Below are positions 35,079 to 44,811 of a stretch of DNA of 64,000 nt, in pieces. Under the pieces are notes generated by a model, which saw only the letters and a list, made by a program, of their open reading frames with translations, had not been told where the DNA came from and did no database searches. The DNA comes from Erythrobacter insulae (GTDB taxonomy: Bacteria; Pseudomonadota; Alphaproteobacteria; Sphingomonadales; Sphingomonadaceae). The stretch spans positions 124,001 to 188,000 of the forward strand of contig NZ_VHJK01000002.1 in assembly GCF_007004095.1 (NCBI RefSeq). The letters run 5' to 3'. Position numbers and translations under genes: made by a program. Position 1 is the first letter of the stretch; every line of letters starts with the position of its first letter.

Positions 35079-36569
35079 CTAATTGATGAAACCATCCGGG
35101 CTAACCTGAGCAAGAGTTGCCAAATATTTTTCGACATCGGTTTCTTTACCAAGCGAGCGGGCCGCCTCCAGCCTCAATTCTAAAAGCTTTGGATCATTCC
35201 CGGCGCCGCGCTCAATCGCGTTGTCCAGCAGCACCGCGGTGCGCAGCCAGTCTCCGGTTTGCGCGCTGCGCTCTGCGTACATTATAGCGGCTTCGGTATT
35301 GAGCGGTTCCGACCGCACATGCCGGATTAACAGAGTATCCGCCGCGTCATCATCGCCCTGTTCCCGGTAAGCGTGAATGATCTTTCGGGTCAGCGGCCAT
35401 GGCCTGCGGATCTGGGATGCTCGGCTATACAAATTGAGCGCGTCAGCCGAATCACCTGTCGCCAACGCCGCATCGCCTGCGAGGGCGATAATGTCTGATG
35501 ATCCGCTAAAGCGCGAGACCAGTCCGCTGGCATATTGACGCGCTTCACCTGAATTGCCGGCCGCAATCATTTCGCGCAACTGACGCGTTGGCGCAGGCAA
35601 GGCCGCGCGCAATTCTTGCGGTACGTTCAAAACGGCAAGCTCCCCGCTTTGCCCGGCATATGCCAGCTCCAACATCGGCGCTGCACGATCACGTTGGCCC
35701 AACCTCTCTAACGACCGCCCGACCAGCATCCGCATATACGCAGAGGCATCCGCGGCTTCCGCCCGGCTTGCAAACCGATCGACAATTTCGCGGTCTCTTC
35801 CGTTCAGCCACATGGCCCGGGCCAGCAATTCCATCACCCGAACATTGCCGGGTTGACGCGCAAGCAGCCCTTCGAGGGATGTCGCCGCCGTATCGAAATT
35901 GCCTTGCTGCATTTCTCCCAAGGCATCGACCAAGATAGCGGAGGGAACGCCTGCTTCGCGCATTCCGCTGCGCTTCAACAGACTGCTCGCCAACACAGGA
36001 TCGTTTCCACGCACGGCCAGAACAGCCTGAAGGTAATGCACGCGCACATCACGCGGATCGAGTTCAGCCAAAGCGCGCACTGTCTTCAGCATATCCTTTG
36101 CGCGGCCAAGATCGCCCAGTGTCCCTGCATATTCCGCAAGTAAATCAGTGTTTTCGGGATGCAATACCAACGCGCGCTCAAACCACGCCAGCGAAGCCTC
36201 AAGGCCATAGGCATCACGCACCAGTTGCGCTCGCATCAACAAAGCGGGCGCGAATTCCGGATCTAGCGTCAGCGCGAGATCGGCGGCTTCCAATGCGCCA
36301 ACATGTTCTCCGCCGCGAAAGCGGAAACGCGCAATATCAATCCAGAGCCCCGGATTCTCGCGATCGATCTCAAGCGCCTCATCAAACAAGACGCCGGCTT
36401 GATCGAGGTTACCCTCCTCCATTTCGTACCGTGCATCCTCCAGCAAGCGCTGGAATTCCGGAGTAACAGGCGGTCCTGCGCTGCCATTGTCACCGCCGCC
36501 AGAACACGCTGAAAGGGACAGAGCGGCGCATAAAGACACCGTGACGGCAAATTGCTTGATCTTAGGCAT
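35079..36569 (-). CDS. TPR-repeat lipoprotein of the PEP-CTERM/EPS operon
   Basis: A 496-residue predicted lipoprotein (lipobox LSLSAC) consisting of tetratricopeptide repeats through almost all its length, for example 'ARYEMEEGNLDQAGVLFDEALEI', 'ALEAADLALTLDPEFAPALL', 'SLAWFERALVLHPENTDLLAEYAGTL' and 'DSADALNLYSRASQI'. It takes the place of PrsT, the TPR protein of XrtA/PEP-CTERM loci, but that family is much longer, so I do not use the name. Periplasmic scaffolding in exopolysaccharide export is inferred. Its start region overlaps the end of prsR. Confidence 0.85.
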   Translation of the reverse strand: MPKIKQFAVTVSLCAALSLSACSGGGDNGSAGPPVTPEFQRLLEDARYEMEEGNLDQAGVLFDEALEIDRENPGLWIDIARFRFRGGEHVGALEAADLALTLDPEFAPALLMRAQLVRDAYGLEASLAWFERALVLHPENTDLLAEYAGTLGDLGRAKDMLKTVRALAELDPRDVRVHYLQAVLAVRGNDPVLASSLLKRSGMREAGVPSAILVDALGEMQQGNFDTAATSLEGLLARQPGNVRVMELLARAMWLNGRDREIVDRFASRAEAADASAYMRMLVGRSLERLGQRDRAAPMLELAYAGQSGELAVLNVPQELRAALPAPTRQLREMIAAGNSGEARQYASGLVSRFSGSSDIIALAGDAALATGDSADALNLYSRASQIRRPWPLTRKIIHAYREQGDDDAADTLLIRHVRSEPLNTEAAIMYAERSAQTGDWLRTAVLLDNAIERGAGNDPKLLELRLEAARSLGKETDVEKYLATLAQVSPDGFIN

Positions 36570-37926
36570 GTAGATCATACTGCTTTAACAGATCATACAA
36601 AGTCGGACGGCTGATGCCGAGCAATTTGGCTGTGCTTGAGATATTTCCTTCACTTCGCGCTAAAGCATGGCGGATCACTTTGCGATCGGCTTGCTCGCGC
36701 GCGGCTTTCAAATTGAGCGCTTCTGCGCTGTCATCTTGATCATCGTCAAAATCGAGATCGCCCGCATTCACCAATTTCCCATCGGCCATGATCACGGCGC
36801 GCTTAACCCGGTTTTCCAGCTCGCGGACATTGCCCGGCCATTCATGCGCATCAATAGCTGTCAGCGCGTCTGGCCCGAAGCCCGTCACCGCGGGATTCAT
36901 GTCTGACGCGAACCGTTTTAGAAACGCTTTGGCTAGCAACACGGCGTCACCGTGACGTTCGGCCAGCCCGGGGATACGAACAACAATCTCTGCCAGACGA
37001 TAGAACAGATCTTCACGGAACGTGCCCGCCCCGATCATCGATTCAAGATCCTGATGAGTGGCGCAAACGATGCGCGTGTCGACGGATATCGTCTTGCGCC
37101 CGCCGATCCGCTCAATCGTGCGCTCCTGCAAAAACCGGAGCAGTTTGACCTGCAAAGGCAGCGGAATATCGCCGACCTCGTCGAGAAACAGCGTCCCCCC
37201 GCTGGCGCTTTCAATTTTGCCTTCGGTGGTTTTGACAGCGCCAGTAAACGCGCCTTTTTCATGCCCGAACAACTCGCTTTCCAGCAGGTTTTCCGGGATT
37301 GCAGCGCAATTAATCGCTACAAAAGGTCCGTTCGCCCGGTCGCTTGCATCGTGCAGCCCTTGAGCCAGCAATTCCTTGCCCGTTCCACTAGCACCCAGCA
37401 GCATCACCGAAACGCTCGTGCTCGCAACGCGTTCGATCGTGCGAGCGACTTTGACCATTTCAGGCGCACCAGTGATCAAGCGGCCCAAAACAGTTTTGTC
37501 TTCGCTCGAATTGGCCAAGAGCCTGCGGTTTTCGTCTTCAATCTGATGCAGATTAAACGCTCGTCGAACAATCAGGCCTAATGCGTCGATATCGAGCGGC
37601 TTTTGATAAAAATCATAGGCTCCGCGTTCAATCGCCTGAAGCGCACTTTCACGCGCATCATGCCCGCTGGCGACGATGACTTTCGTATCCGGTTTGAGCT
37701 TCATAATCGCATCAAGGACAGCGAAACCCTCGGTCGTACCATCGGGATCAGGCGGCAGGCCAAGATCGAGCGTTACAACCGCCGGCGTCTCGCTTCGCAG
37801 CGCGGTGATCGCGCTATCCCGGTCCCCGGCGATGACAACGTCAAAGTCTTCGTAGGCCCATTTGAGCTGCGCCTGAAGGCCTTCATCGTCTTCGACAACT
37901 AGCAGAGTGGGTTTTTTATCAGCCAT
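36562..37926 (-). CDS. prsR: PEP-CTERM-box sigma-54 response regulator PrsR
   Basis: A 454-residue NtrC-type activator: receiver domain with phospho-acceptor Asp54 ('VTLDLGLPP'), an AAA+ sigma-54 interaction domain with Walker A 'GASGTGKE' (about 178-185), 'GHEKGAFTGA' (GAFTGA loop near 240) and 'NVRELENRVKRAV', and a C-terminal Fis-type helix-turn-helix ('SSTAKLLGISRPTLYDLLKQY'). Context (PrsK upstream, TIGR03013 glycosyltransferase) identifies it as PrsR, which in related bacteria activates PEP-CTERM genes from sigma-54 promoters. Its start overlaps the prsK stop. Confidence 0.93.
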   Translation of the reverse strand: MADKKPTLLVVEDDEGLQAQLKWAYEDFDVVIAGDRDSAITALRSETPAVVTLDLGLPPDPDGTTEGFAVLDAIMKLKPDTKVIVASGHDARESALQAIERGAYDFYQKPLDIDALGLIVRRAFNLHQIEDENRRLLANSSEDKTVLGRLITGAPEMVKVARTIERVASTSVSVMLLGASGTGKELLAQGLHDASDRANGPFVAINCAAIPENLLESELFGHEKGAFTGAVKTTEGKIESASGGTLFLDEVGDIPLPLQVKLLRFLQERTIERIGGRKTISVDTRIVCATHQDLESMIGAGTFREDLFYRLAEIVVRIPGLAERHGDAVLLAKAFLKRFASDMNPAVTGFGPDALTAIDAHEWPGNVRELENRVKRAVIMADGKLVNAGDLDFDDDQDDSAEALNLKAAREQADRKVIRHALARSEGNISSTAKLLGISRPTLYDLLKQYDLHA

Positions 37927-40052
37927 TATGCGACCTCGTTGCTCTGGTGAGCTGGAATGTTTGAATTGGAAGCGATCTTGCCCACCTCCGCGATAGGCAG
38001 AATGACGCTGAAGCGGGTGCCAACATGTTCGCGGGATTCGACCATTACGCGTCCGCCCATGGCCTTTATCATTTCGCGCGCTTCAAAAGCGCCAATGCCA
38101 AAGCCGCCTTGCTTTGAAGAAATGAAGGGTTTGAACAGCCCGCTACGCACGAATTCCGGGCTCATACCGTGTCCAGCATCAAGAATATCGATCTGGCCGT
38201 TAAGCCCCTGAAGCGTCGCGCTGATTTCAACCGGATTATCATGATCGCTGGCGTCTATTGCGTTTTGGACCAGATGGATCAGAGCCTGCTCCAGCCCGTC
38301 ATGATCGGCATGCACTGCGACTTTCTCAACCTGCGAAAGCACAACCGGATGCACGCCGACAAAGCGTTTTGCCAAACGCTGTGCCAAATCATTCAATCGC
38401 ACTTCTTTCAATTCCTGAACTGGTCCGGCGCCATACCGACCAAGCCGGGCGAGTAGCGCCGAGAGTTTGTCTGATGAATTGCGCAGCGTAACCAGCATGT
38501 CAGCGCGAAATTCGGGGTTGTCTGCGTGTTTTTGGGCGTTGGCTGACAGCAATGACATCTGGCTGGCAAGATTTTTGATGTCATGCATCACAAACGCCAT
38601 ACGGCGATTGAATTCATCAAAACGGCTCGCATCCATCAACGCTTGCTGGCCTGCTTGCTCCGCGAGATAGCTGGCCAATTGTTGTCCAGCGACCCGCAGC
38701 AGATCGAAATCCTCCCAGTCCAGACTGCGTTCAATACGAGGGCGCGCAAGGACAATGGCACCGACCAGCCGGTCAAAGTGAATGAGCGGGACCATCGCCC
38801 ACACATCTTCTGCTTCGCGCAGCCATTCAGGGACAAAACCAAGCTCTCCGTGATGCTCGATGCCGCTTCGCACTTCGTCGAGATCAAGGATGTAATTGTG
38901 TTTTTCTAGCAGCGCGGAAAGCGCGCATTCGCCAGCAATTCCGGGCACTTCGATTGTCGCCCAATTCCACCGTGCCGTCAGCTCAAGCTGGGCCTCTTCG
39001 TTGCTGACCAATAGCAGTCCGGCGGGACTGTCCGTTATGTCTGCAATCGCTTTGACGGCGCGCTCGTGAAAACTGGCATCGGCGCTGGAGCCGCGACCGA
39101 CCGTTTGCGTAAAACGCAGCCACTCCTCGCGGTAGTCATAGCGGTGCTGAAACAGATGTTTGGTCGCTGTTACCCTCAACCAGGCGCGTACGCGTTTGGA
39201 TGGCAGCCATGCTGCAGCGACAAGAATACCGAGGATCAGGAACACAACCTGACCGGCTCTGGCAATGTCTCCGCCGATCAGCGTTAAAGATCGCGTGACC
39301 AGAACCATAATGATCAGATAACTGGCGATGACCAGCAAGGACAGCGTTTGAAAGGTTACCGCTCTTGAAGGGCGGAATTGCAACCCGCGCCCTGCGGTGC
39401 TGCCTCCGAATGCCAGCATGGATGCAGCGATGCCCGCCACAGCGCCGCGCAATGTCACCAGCAGGCCCGGCTGTTCACCGACCAGATACGCGATCGTAAA
39501 GAGATTGAGATCGTACCCAAAACTGACAGCGAGCGCGATGCCGCTCCATCGCAGAACCTGGCGCGAGGCAGCGGCCGCGCCGGCATACAAATTGTGCAGC
39601 AGGACCAACGCGCCAATCGCGACCAGCATATTCAGAACCGAGGAAACCTCAAAGATTAACGATGCAATTTCGGGAACATATCCAGCGCGAAATTGAATAA
39701 GCAGCAGGACAGGCTGAAACAGCTGAACCAATGCAAGCGCGATTATGACCGGACGAATAGGCTTTAGACTTTCATCACGGCCATCAGCAGAAAACAGCCG
39801 AAAGATTACCGCGATGAATGACAGGTTCCTTCCCGTCTCGGCCAGTGTAGTAATCGGATGCTGCGGCCCCAATCCGGCAACTAAAGCGCACCAGATTGCG
39901 GTAACGAAACAGGCCAGCAATAGCGGTGCGCGATCGGGTCTTTGTCGGTCTCCGAAACGTGCGATCCAGAAACCGGCACCCGCGCTCAGAACCCCGCCCG
40001 CAATGTAGCAAACCAGGCTGGCGAAAAGTCCAAGGCCATCCAGCTCAGGCAT
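37926..40052 (-). CDS. prsK: XrtA/PEP-CTERM system histidine kinase PrsK
   Basis: A 708-residue membrane histidine kinase. The first 290 residues hold about eight hydrophobic segments, followed by a GAF-like domain (about 320-470, 'ADASFHERAVKAIADITDSPAGLLLV'), the phospho-acceptor region 'RMAFVMHDIKNLASQMSLLSANA' with the unusual H-box His-Asp-Ile-Lys-Asn typical of PrsK, and a HATPase domain with 'HLVQNAIDAS', 'DAGHGM' and 'GGFGIGAFEAREMIKAMGG'. The stimulus is unknown. Stop and start codons overlap both neighbours, which shows one transcript with coupled translation. Confidence 0.93.
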   Translation of the reverse strand: MPELDGLGLFASLVCYIAGGVLSAGAGFWIARFGDRQRPDRAPLLLACFVTAIWCALVAGLGPQHPITTLAETGRNLSFIAVIFRLFSADGRDESLKPIRPVIIALALVQLFQPVLLLIQFRAGYVPEIASLIFEVSSVLNMLVAIGALVLLHNLYAGAAAASRQVLRWSGIALAVSFGYDLNLFTIAYLVGEQPGLLVTLRGAVAGIAASMLAFGGSTAGRGLQFRPSRAVTFQTLSLLVIASYLIIMVLVTRSLTLIGGDIARAGQVVFLILGILVAAAWLPSKRVRAWLRVTATKHLFQHRYDYREEWLRFTQTVGRGSSADASFHERAVKAIADITDSPAGLLLVSNEEAQLELTARWNWATIEVPGIAGECALSALLEKHNYILDLDEVRSGIEHHGELGFVPEWLREAEDVWAMVPLIHFDRLVGAIVLARPRIERSLDWEDFDLLRVAGQQLASYLAEQAGQQALMDASRFDEFNRRMAFVMHDIKNLASQMSLLSANAQKHADNPEFRADMLVTLRNSSDKLSALLARLGRYGAGPVQELKEVRLNDLAQRLAKRFVGVHPVVLSQVEKVAVHADHDGLEQALIHLVQNAIDASDHDNPVEISATLQGLNGQIDILDAGHGMSPEFVRSGLFKPFISSKQGGFGIGAFEAREMIKAMGGRVMVESREHVGTRFSVILPIAEVGKIASNSNIPAHQSNEVA

Positions 40053-41437
40053 CAGCGCGCGCCTTCAGGCCAAAGAACCACGCGAACCGTTTGAAGCAGG
40101 ATCACAAAGTCCAGAAACGGCGTGTAATTCTTTGCATAATAGAGATCGAATTCCAGCTTTTTGCGGCTGTCCTCGGTCGAAGCCCCGTAAGGATAGTTGA
40201 TCTGGGCCCAACCGGTGATGCCGGGTTTGACCATATGCCGCTCAGCAAAAAAGGGGATTTCCTCTTCAAGGCTCTCGACGAATGTGGGCACTTCAGGACG
40301 CGGCCCGACAAAGCTCATATGGCCTTTCAGAACGCTCCACGTTTGCGGCAGTTCATCGATCCGTACTTTGCGGATAAACCGGCCCATGCGCGTGATCCGC
40401 GGATCATTTTCCTCGGCCCATTTCGAACCGTCTTTTTCCGCGTCGGTGCGCATGGAGCGCAATTTGTGCAGATAAAACGTCTGACCATAAAGGCCCACAC
40501 GCTCTTGACGGAAAAAGGCCGGCCCTTTGCTATCGAGCTTAACCAGAACCGCAAAAACCGCGATGATCGGAAATGTCAGCAGCAGCAGGATCAAACTGGC
40601 TGTGATATCGAAAACGCGTTTTACGGCGCTGGAAAACATCCGCCCGCTTGAAAAGCCATCGGAGAAAATCAGCCAGCTGGGGTTGACCGTGTCCAGATCA
40701 ACCTTGCCGGTTTCGCGCTCCATAAAACTGGAGAAATCATTGACATGACAGCCCTTGGTCTTGATTCGCAGCAGATCTTTCAGCGGCAAGGCATTGCGTC
40801 GTTCCTGCAACGCAAGCACGACTTCGCTGACACCCAGATTTTCAACAAAGCGGCCAAGATCGTGAATGGCCTCTCGCGGGATAGCCTCTTCGACAACTCG
40901 CTCCGGTTCGCTCATCGCGACGTAGGAAACAATCGCAAAGCCAGCTTCGGGCTTTTCACCCAGTTTGCGCAGTCGCTCCGCGCGGTCGCCCGCGCCCAGA
41001 ACCATGACACGGCGCCTGAACGCTGACGAGCCGAGAAAACTGTTGAGCACCAGGCGGTCGATGACCAAGACCAGAACGGCAAATCCCATCGCGTAAAGCA
41101 GCGTTGAACGCCAGAAAGTGTTGCCGGGGAGCAGAAAGTCAATGAACGCAAGCGCGATAATGCCAAGGCTGATCGCGACCAGCAATCGCGCTCCGGCAAA
41201 CCGCAGGGATCGCAGCGCATACGGGCCGTAAACCCCGACCGAAATCATAGCGAGCCAGACGACGGAAGCCGACCCAAGCAGCGCCAGCCAGCGATCTGCA
41301 AACGGTCCCGGATCGATAGCGATCTGTCCCGCGCGGACCTGCCACGCAAGTTCGCCTGCCAAAAACAGCAACCCGAAATCCAGCAAACCGAGAAGAATGA
41401 CGGCATGGGGAATATAATGTTTGAACAAGCGGATCAT
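40052..41437 (-). CDS. Polyprenyl glycosylphosphotransferase, TIGR03013 (XrtA/PEP-CTERM) type
   Basis: A 461-residue membrane sugar-phosphate transferase that starts repeat-unit assembly of an exopolysaccharide on undecaprenyl phosphate. Four N-terminal helices precede a CoA-binding-like domain ('RRVMVLGAGDRAERLRKLGEKPEAGFAIVSYV', about 140-170), and the C-terminal bacterial sugar transferase domain has 'KRVFDITASLILLLLTFPI', 'FFRQERVGLYGQTFYLHKLRSMRTDAE', 'RIDELPQTWSVLKGHMSFVGPRPEVP' and 'KPGITGWAQIN'. It is the first gene of the operon with prsK-prsR-TPR; 170 bases lie upstream to the ScfR gene, where I see no clear element. Confidence 0.93.
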   Translation of the reverse strand: MIRLFKHYIPHAVILLGLLDFGLLFLAGELAWQVRAGQIAIDPGPFADRWLALLGSASVVWLAMISVGVYGPYALRSLRFAGARLLVAISLGIIALAFIDFLLPGNTFWRSTLLYAMGFAVLVLVIDRLVLNSFLGSSAFRRRVMVLGAGDRAERLRKLGEKPEAGFAIVSYVAMSEPERVVEEAIPREAIHDLGRFVENLGVSEVVLALQERRNALPLKDLLRIKTKGCHVNDFSSFMERETGKVDLDTVNPSWLIFSDGFSSGRMFSSAVKRVFDITASLILLLLTFPIIAVFAVLVKLDSKGPAFFRQERVGLYGQTFYLHKLRSMRTDAEKDGSKWAEENDPRITRMGRFIRKVRIDELPQTWSVLKGHMSFVGPRPEVPTFVESLEEEIPFFAERHMVKPGITGWAQINYPYGASTEDSRKKLEFDLYYAKNYTPFLDFVILLQTVRVVLWPEGAR

Positions 41438-41607
41438 ATCAGCGCGGTGTCACTCATAAAACTAATGAGAGAGCAGCCTTACGCGCTAGAAATTAAGTGT
41501 CGGTAAATTTTACAATGGTGTTCTAAAGCGCGCAGAACCTTGGAAATCGAGGTAAAGAAGACGGTAATGAGTAGTCCGATAGCCTAGCGAGCCGGGACCT
41601 GTCTTGA

Positions 41608-42942
41608 TCACATGCCCGCCCGCGCCAGCCTTTGCGGCGCGGGGGTAAGGCAATCGGCCCTGCCGCAGCGCGGGCATCCAACGCCAAGCGGCACGGCGTC
41701 TTTTGGATCAAGCGATATGCCTCTTGCCTGGGCCAATTCGCCTGCGAACCGCGCTTCGAGCCCCAGAACCACCGATTTGCGCGCAGAGCACGCCGCACCG
41801 TCCACTTCGATCGTCCGGGCAATTGTAAACCAATGCTTTGGCACCGCCTCACCCTCGCCGAATGTCACGGCCTGCGTTAACAAAGAACCGCGGCTTTCGA
41901 ATGCGGCATAGGGAACCCATGCTGGCCAGCGCGCGCCTTCGATGGGATGAACCGCCCCGCTTGCCCCTGCGCTAAAGTGAACCATTCGCCCCGTGCGCCC
42001 GAATCGAGCACTGAAAAAGGGCAAGCCGCGTTCACCCACACGTTGCAGCGTGGTCAGACGCTGGGCAATTTGGTCAAAACTCGAAGCGAACCGGCGTTGC
42101 AGAATGTTCACATCATACCCGGTTTGCTCGCAGGCGCGCAGAAACCGGCGATATGGCATCAAGAGCGCGGCGGCGGCGTAATCTGTGACATGCTCGCGAA
42201 ACTTGTCCCGCGCCTCAGCTGTGTTGAGATTTGCACCTGCAGTCAAAAGCTCAATTTCGTCCCGCAATTCGAGCGCGCCAACTTGCCGCGCGATTTGGAA
42301 CCGGCGGGCCGCGCCCGGTAACATTTCGGACAGCTGCAATTGCCGCGCGTGCAGATCCAGCCTGTGCACGATGCCCGGCATCACCTCTGCGGGCAGGATA
42401 CGAACCGAAAGCTGATGCTGTTCGCGCAAACGCTCTGCCAGCGCGGCCCCGGTATCTGAGCGGGACAGCCGTAATTCATCGGACATCCCCTCTGCTGCGC
42501 GATCAAGGTCGGCAAAATGGTTCTGCCAACGCTCAATCGCTTGGCGCGCGTCTGCCACCGGATCATCTCCGCGCGCTCCGGCCTCTCCCGCTGTATCATA
42601 AAGCCTCGCAAAAGCGGCTGCGGCCTGCGGGGCAGCGGCTAGGAATTCCTGCACTTCCTCGCGATCAATTCCGAGATCTGCAAACCGCTTATCCGACATG
42701 CGCCGGACAAGCCCATCAATACCGCCGATGGCTTCATCTTCGCGCAGAGTACGCGGATCGAAATCGAACCGCTCGATCACTTGCACCAGAACGCGCGCAG
42801 ATAGCGGTCTTTGATTGCGCTCTATCAAATTGAGATAACTGGGCGAAATACCAAGCGATGCCGCCATTGCTGCCTGAGTAAGCCCTTCGCGTTTGCGCAA
42901 ACGGCGCAATGCTGGCCCGGCGAGAAGTGAGGTTTCGGTCAT
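41608..42942 (-). CDS. ScfR/RamB-type short-chain fatty acyl transcriptional regulator
   Basis: A 444-residue regulator with an N-terminal XRE helix-turn-helix ('ALRRLRKREGLTQAAMAASLGISPSYLNLIERNQRPLSARVL', about 9-50), a central IrrE/ImmA-like region and a C-terminal DUF2083 domain with four cysteines ('GCPRCGRADC', and 'CSARKS'). Members such as RamB of Corynebacterium control acetate and propionate genes. Divergence from the isocitrate lyase gene, with two palindromes between, makes aceA the likely target. The start at 42942 follows GAGTGGG. Confidence 0.9.
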   Translation of the reverse strand: MTETSLLAGPALRRLRKREGLTQAAMAASLGISPSYLNLIERNQRPLSARVLVQVIERFDFDPRTLREDEAIGGIDGLVRRMSDKRFADLGIDREEVQEFLAAAPQAAAAFARLYDTAGEAGARGDDPVADARQAIERWQNHFADLDRAAEGMSDELRLSRSDTGAALAERLREQHQLSVRILPAEVMPGIVHRLDLHARQLQLSEMLPGAARRFQIARQVGALELRDEIELLTAGANLNTAEARDKFREHVTDYAAAALLMPYRRFLRACEQTGYDVNILQRRFASSFDQIAQRLTTLQRVGERGLPFFSARFGRTGRMVHFSAGASGAVHPIEGARWPAWVPYAAFESRGSLLTQAVTFGEGEAVPKHWFTIARTIEVDGAACSARKSVVLGLEARFAGELAQARGISLDPKDAVPLGVGCPRCGRADCLTPAPQRLARAGM

Positions 42943-42948
42943 AACCCA

Positions 42949-42970
42949 CTCTGTAAATAAATTTACAGAG
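42949..42970. promoter_or_regulatory. Palindrome 1 in the regulator-aceA intergenic region
   Basis: CTCTGTAAAT-AA-ATTTACAGAG, a perfect 10-bp inverted repeat with a two-base spacer. It ends seven bases before the regulator's start codon, so a protein bound there should block that gene; autoregulation is inferred. Confidence 0.6.
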
Positions 42971-43000
42971 TTACACAAGAATTACCGCATTTCACCCGAT

Positions 43001-43018
43001 ACAGACAGAATTGTCTGT
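43001..43018. promoter_or_regulatory. Palindrome 2 in the regulator-aceA intergenic region
   Basis: ACAGACA-GAAT-TGTCTGT, a perfect 7-bp inverted repeat with a four-base spacer, 78 bases upstream of the aceA start. It shares only the CTGT/ACAG core with palindrome 1, so one or two proteins may bind. Confidence 0.55.
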
Positions 43019-43095
43019 AATTTTTCCTATCGTGGTGCGCTGCAACATGGCAATAGGGGGCATCACTTCCCTCCCCAATGAATCGGAGACCTCTC

Positions 43096-44694
43096 ATGAC
43101 ATACCAGAATACAATCGCACAGATGCAAAGCATCATCGAAGCCAACGGCCCCAGCTGGAGCGCAATCGACGCCGAATCTACGGCTCGTATGGCGATCCAG
43201 AACCGGTTCCCAACCGGCCTCGATATTGCGAAATACACTGCGAAGATCATGCGCGCCGATATGGAAGCGTATGATGCAAACCCCGCAGACTACACGCAGT
43301 CGCTCGGTTGCTGGCACGGCTTCATTGCGCAGCAGAAGATGATTTCGATCAAAAAGCACTTCGGCAGCACAAAACAGCGTTACCTTTACCTATCGGGTTG
43401 GATGGTTGCCGCTCTGCGCAGCGAATTTGGTCCGCTTCCCGATCAATCGATGCACGAAAAAACCAGCGTTCCGGCACTGATTGAAGAACTCTACACCTTC
43501 CTCAAACAGGCTGACGCGCGCGAGCTTGGCGGTCTTTTCCGTGACCTCGATGCCGCCCGCGATGCTGGTGACGATGTCAAAGCGAAAGACATCCAGAACC
43601 AGATCGACAATTACGAAACACATGTTGTTCCGATTATTGCCGATATCGACGCCGGTTTCGGTAACGCCGAAGCAACGTATCTTCTCGCCAAAAAAATGAT
43701 TGAGGCCGGCGCCTGCGCCCTTCAGATCGAAAATCAGGTTTCTGACGAAAAACAATGCGGTCACCAGGACGGTAAAGTCACTGTCCCGCATGAAGATTTC
43801 GCGCAGAAGATCCGCGCCTGTCGCCACGCTTTCCTTGAAATGGGGATCGAAGATGGCGTGATCGTTGCCCGCACAGACAGCCTTGGTGCTGGCCTGACCA
43901 AACAAATTGCCTACACCAAAGAAGAAGGCGATCTGGGCGATCAATACAACAGCTTCCTCGATTGCGAAGAAGTCGATCCGTCAAACATCAAAAACGGCGA
44001 CGTCTTCCTCAGCCGCGATGGCAAGTTGCTGCGTCCAAAGCGCTTGCCTTCTAACCTGTTTCAATTCCGCGCTGGCACCGGCGAAGACCGCTGTGTTCTT
44101 GATGGCATCACCTCGCTTCAGGCGGGCGCTGACCTGCTCTGGATCGAAACCGAAAAGCCCCATGTTGAGCAGATCGCCGGTATGGTTGACCGTATCCGTG
44201 AAGTCGTCCCGAATGCAAAACTGGTTTACAACAACTCGCCTTCGTTCAACTGGACGCTGAATTTCCGCCAGCAAGTGTTTGATGCATGGGCAGAAGCAGG
44301 CAAAGACGTATCAGCATACGACCGCGATCGTTTGATGAGTGTTGATTATGACACCACTGACCTTGCGATTGAGGCTGACGAGAAAATCCGCACTTTCCAG
44401 TCTGACGCTGCGAAACGTGCCGGTATCTTCCACCACCTGATCACGCTGCCGACATATCACACGGCCGCGCTCAGCACCGATAACCTTGCTCGTGAATATT
44501 TCGGCGAACAAGCAATGCTGGGTTACGTCAAAAACGTGCAACGTGAAGAAATCCGTCAAGGCATCGCTTGCGTGAAGCACCAGAATATGGCCGGATCCGA
44601 CATCGGAGACGATCACAAAGAGTACTTCGCCGGTGAAGCGGCCCTGAAAGCGGGCGGCAAAGACAACACCATGAACCAGTTTGCTGCTGCGTAA
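43096..44694 (+). CDS. aceA: Isocitrate lyase
   Basis: Isocitrate lyase splits isocitrate to glyoxylate and succinate in the glyoxylate bypass, needed for growth on acetate, fatty acids or leucine. The 532 residues match the long Pseudomonas-type form rather than E. coli AceA (about 434). The catalytic loop is 'KQCGH' with Cys221, and 'IIADIDAGFGNAEATYLLAKKMIEAGA' and 'YNNSPSFNW' are visible. The start at 43096 follows CGGAGA; an in-frame start 18 bases earlier lacks support. No malate synthase gene lies in the window. A small conserved-looking gene follows. Confidence 0.97.
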   Translation: MTYQNTIAQMQSIIEANGPSWSAIDAESTARMAIQNRFPTGLDIAKYTAKIMRADMEAYDANPADYTQSLGCWHGFIAQQKMISIKKHFGSTKQRYLYLSGWMVAALRSEFGPLPDQSMHEKTSVPALIEELYTFLKQADARELGGLFRDLDAARDAGDDVKAKDIQNQIDNYETHVVPIIADIDAGFGNAEATYLLAKKMIEAGACALQIENQVSDEKQCGHQDGKVTVPHEDFAQKIRACRHAFLEMGIEDGVIVARTDSLGAGLTKQIAYTKEEGDLGDQYNSFLDCEEVDPSNIKNGDVFLSRDGKLLRPKRLPSNLFQFRAGTGEDRCVLDGITSLQAGADLLWIETEKPHVEQIAGMVDRIREVVPNAKLVYNNSPSFNWTLNFRQQVFDAWAEAGKDVSAYDRDRLMSVDYDTTDLAIEADEKIRTFQSDAAKRAGIFHHLITLPTYHTAALSTDNLAREYFGEQAMLGYVKNVQREEIRQGIACVKHQNMAGSDIGDDHKEYFAGEAALKAGGKDNTMNQFAAA

Positions 44695-44811
44695 TCGAAA
44701 TCGGGGTTAACGCGGGGCCGGACATTGTTTCCGGCCTTGCGGGAACCTTCCAAGCCCTCCATTAGCATTGTCATTAAACTGACGCCCGCAAATGGAACAG
44801 GGAGAGAAATA

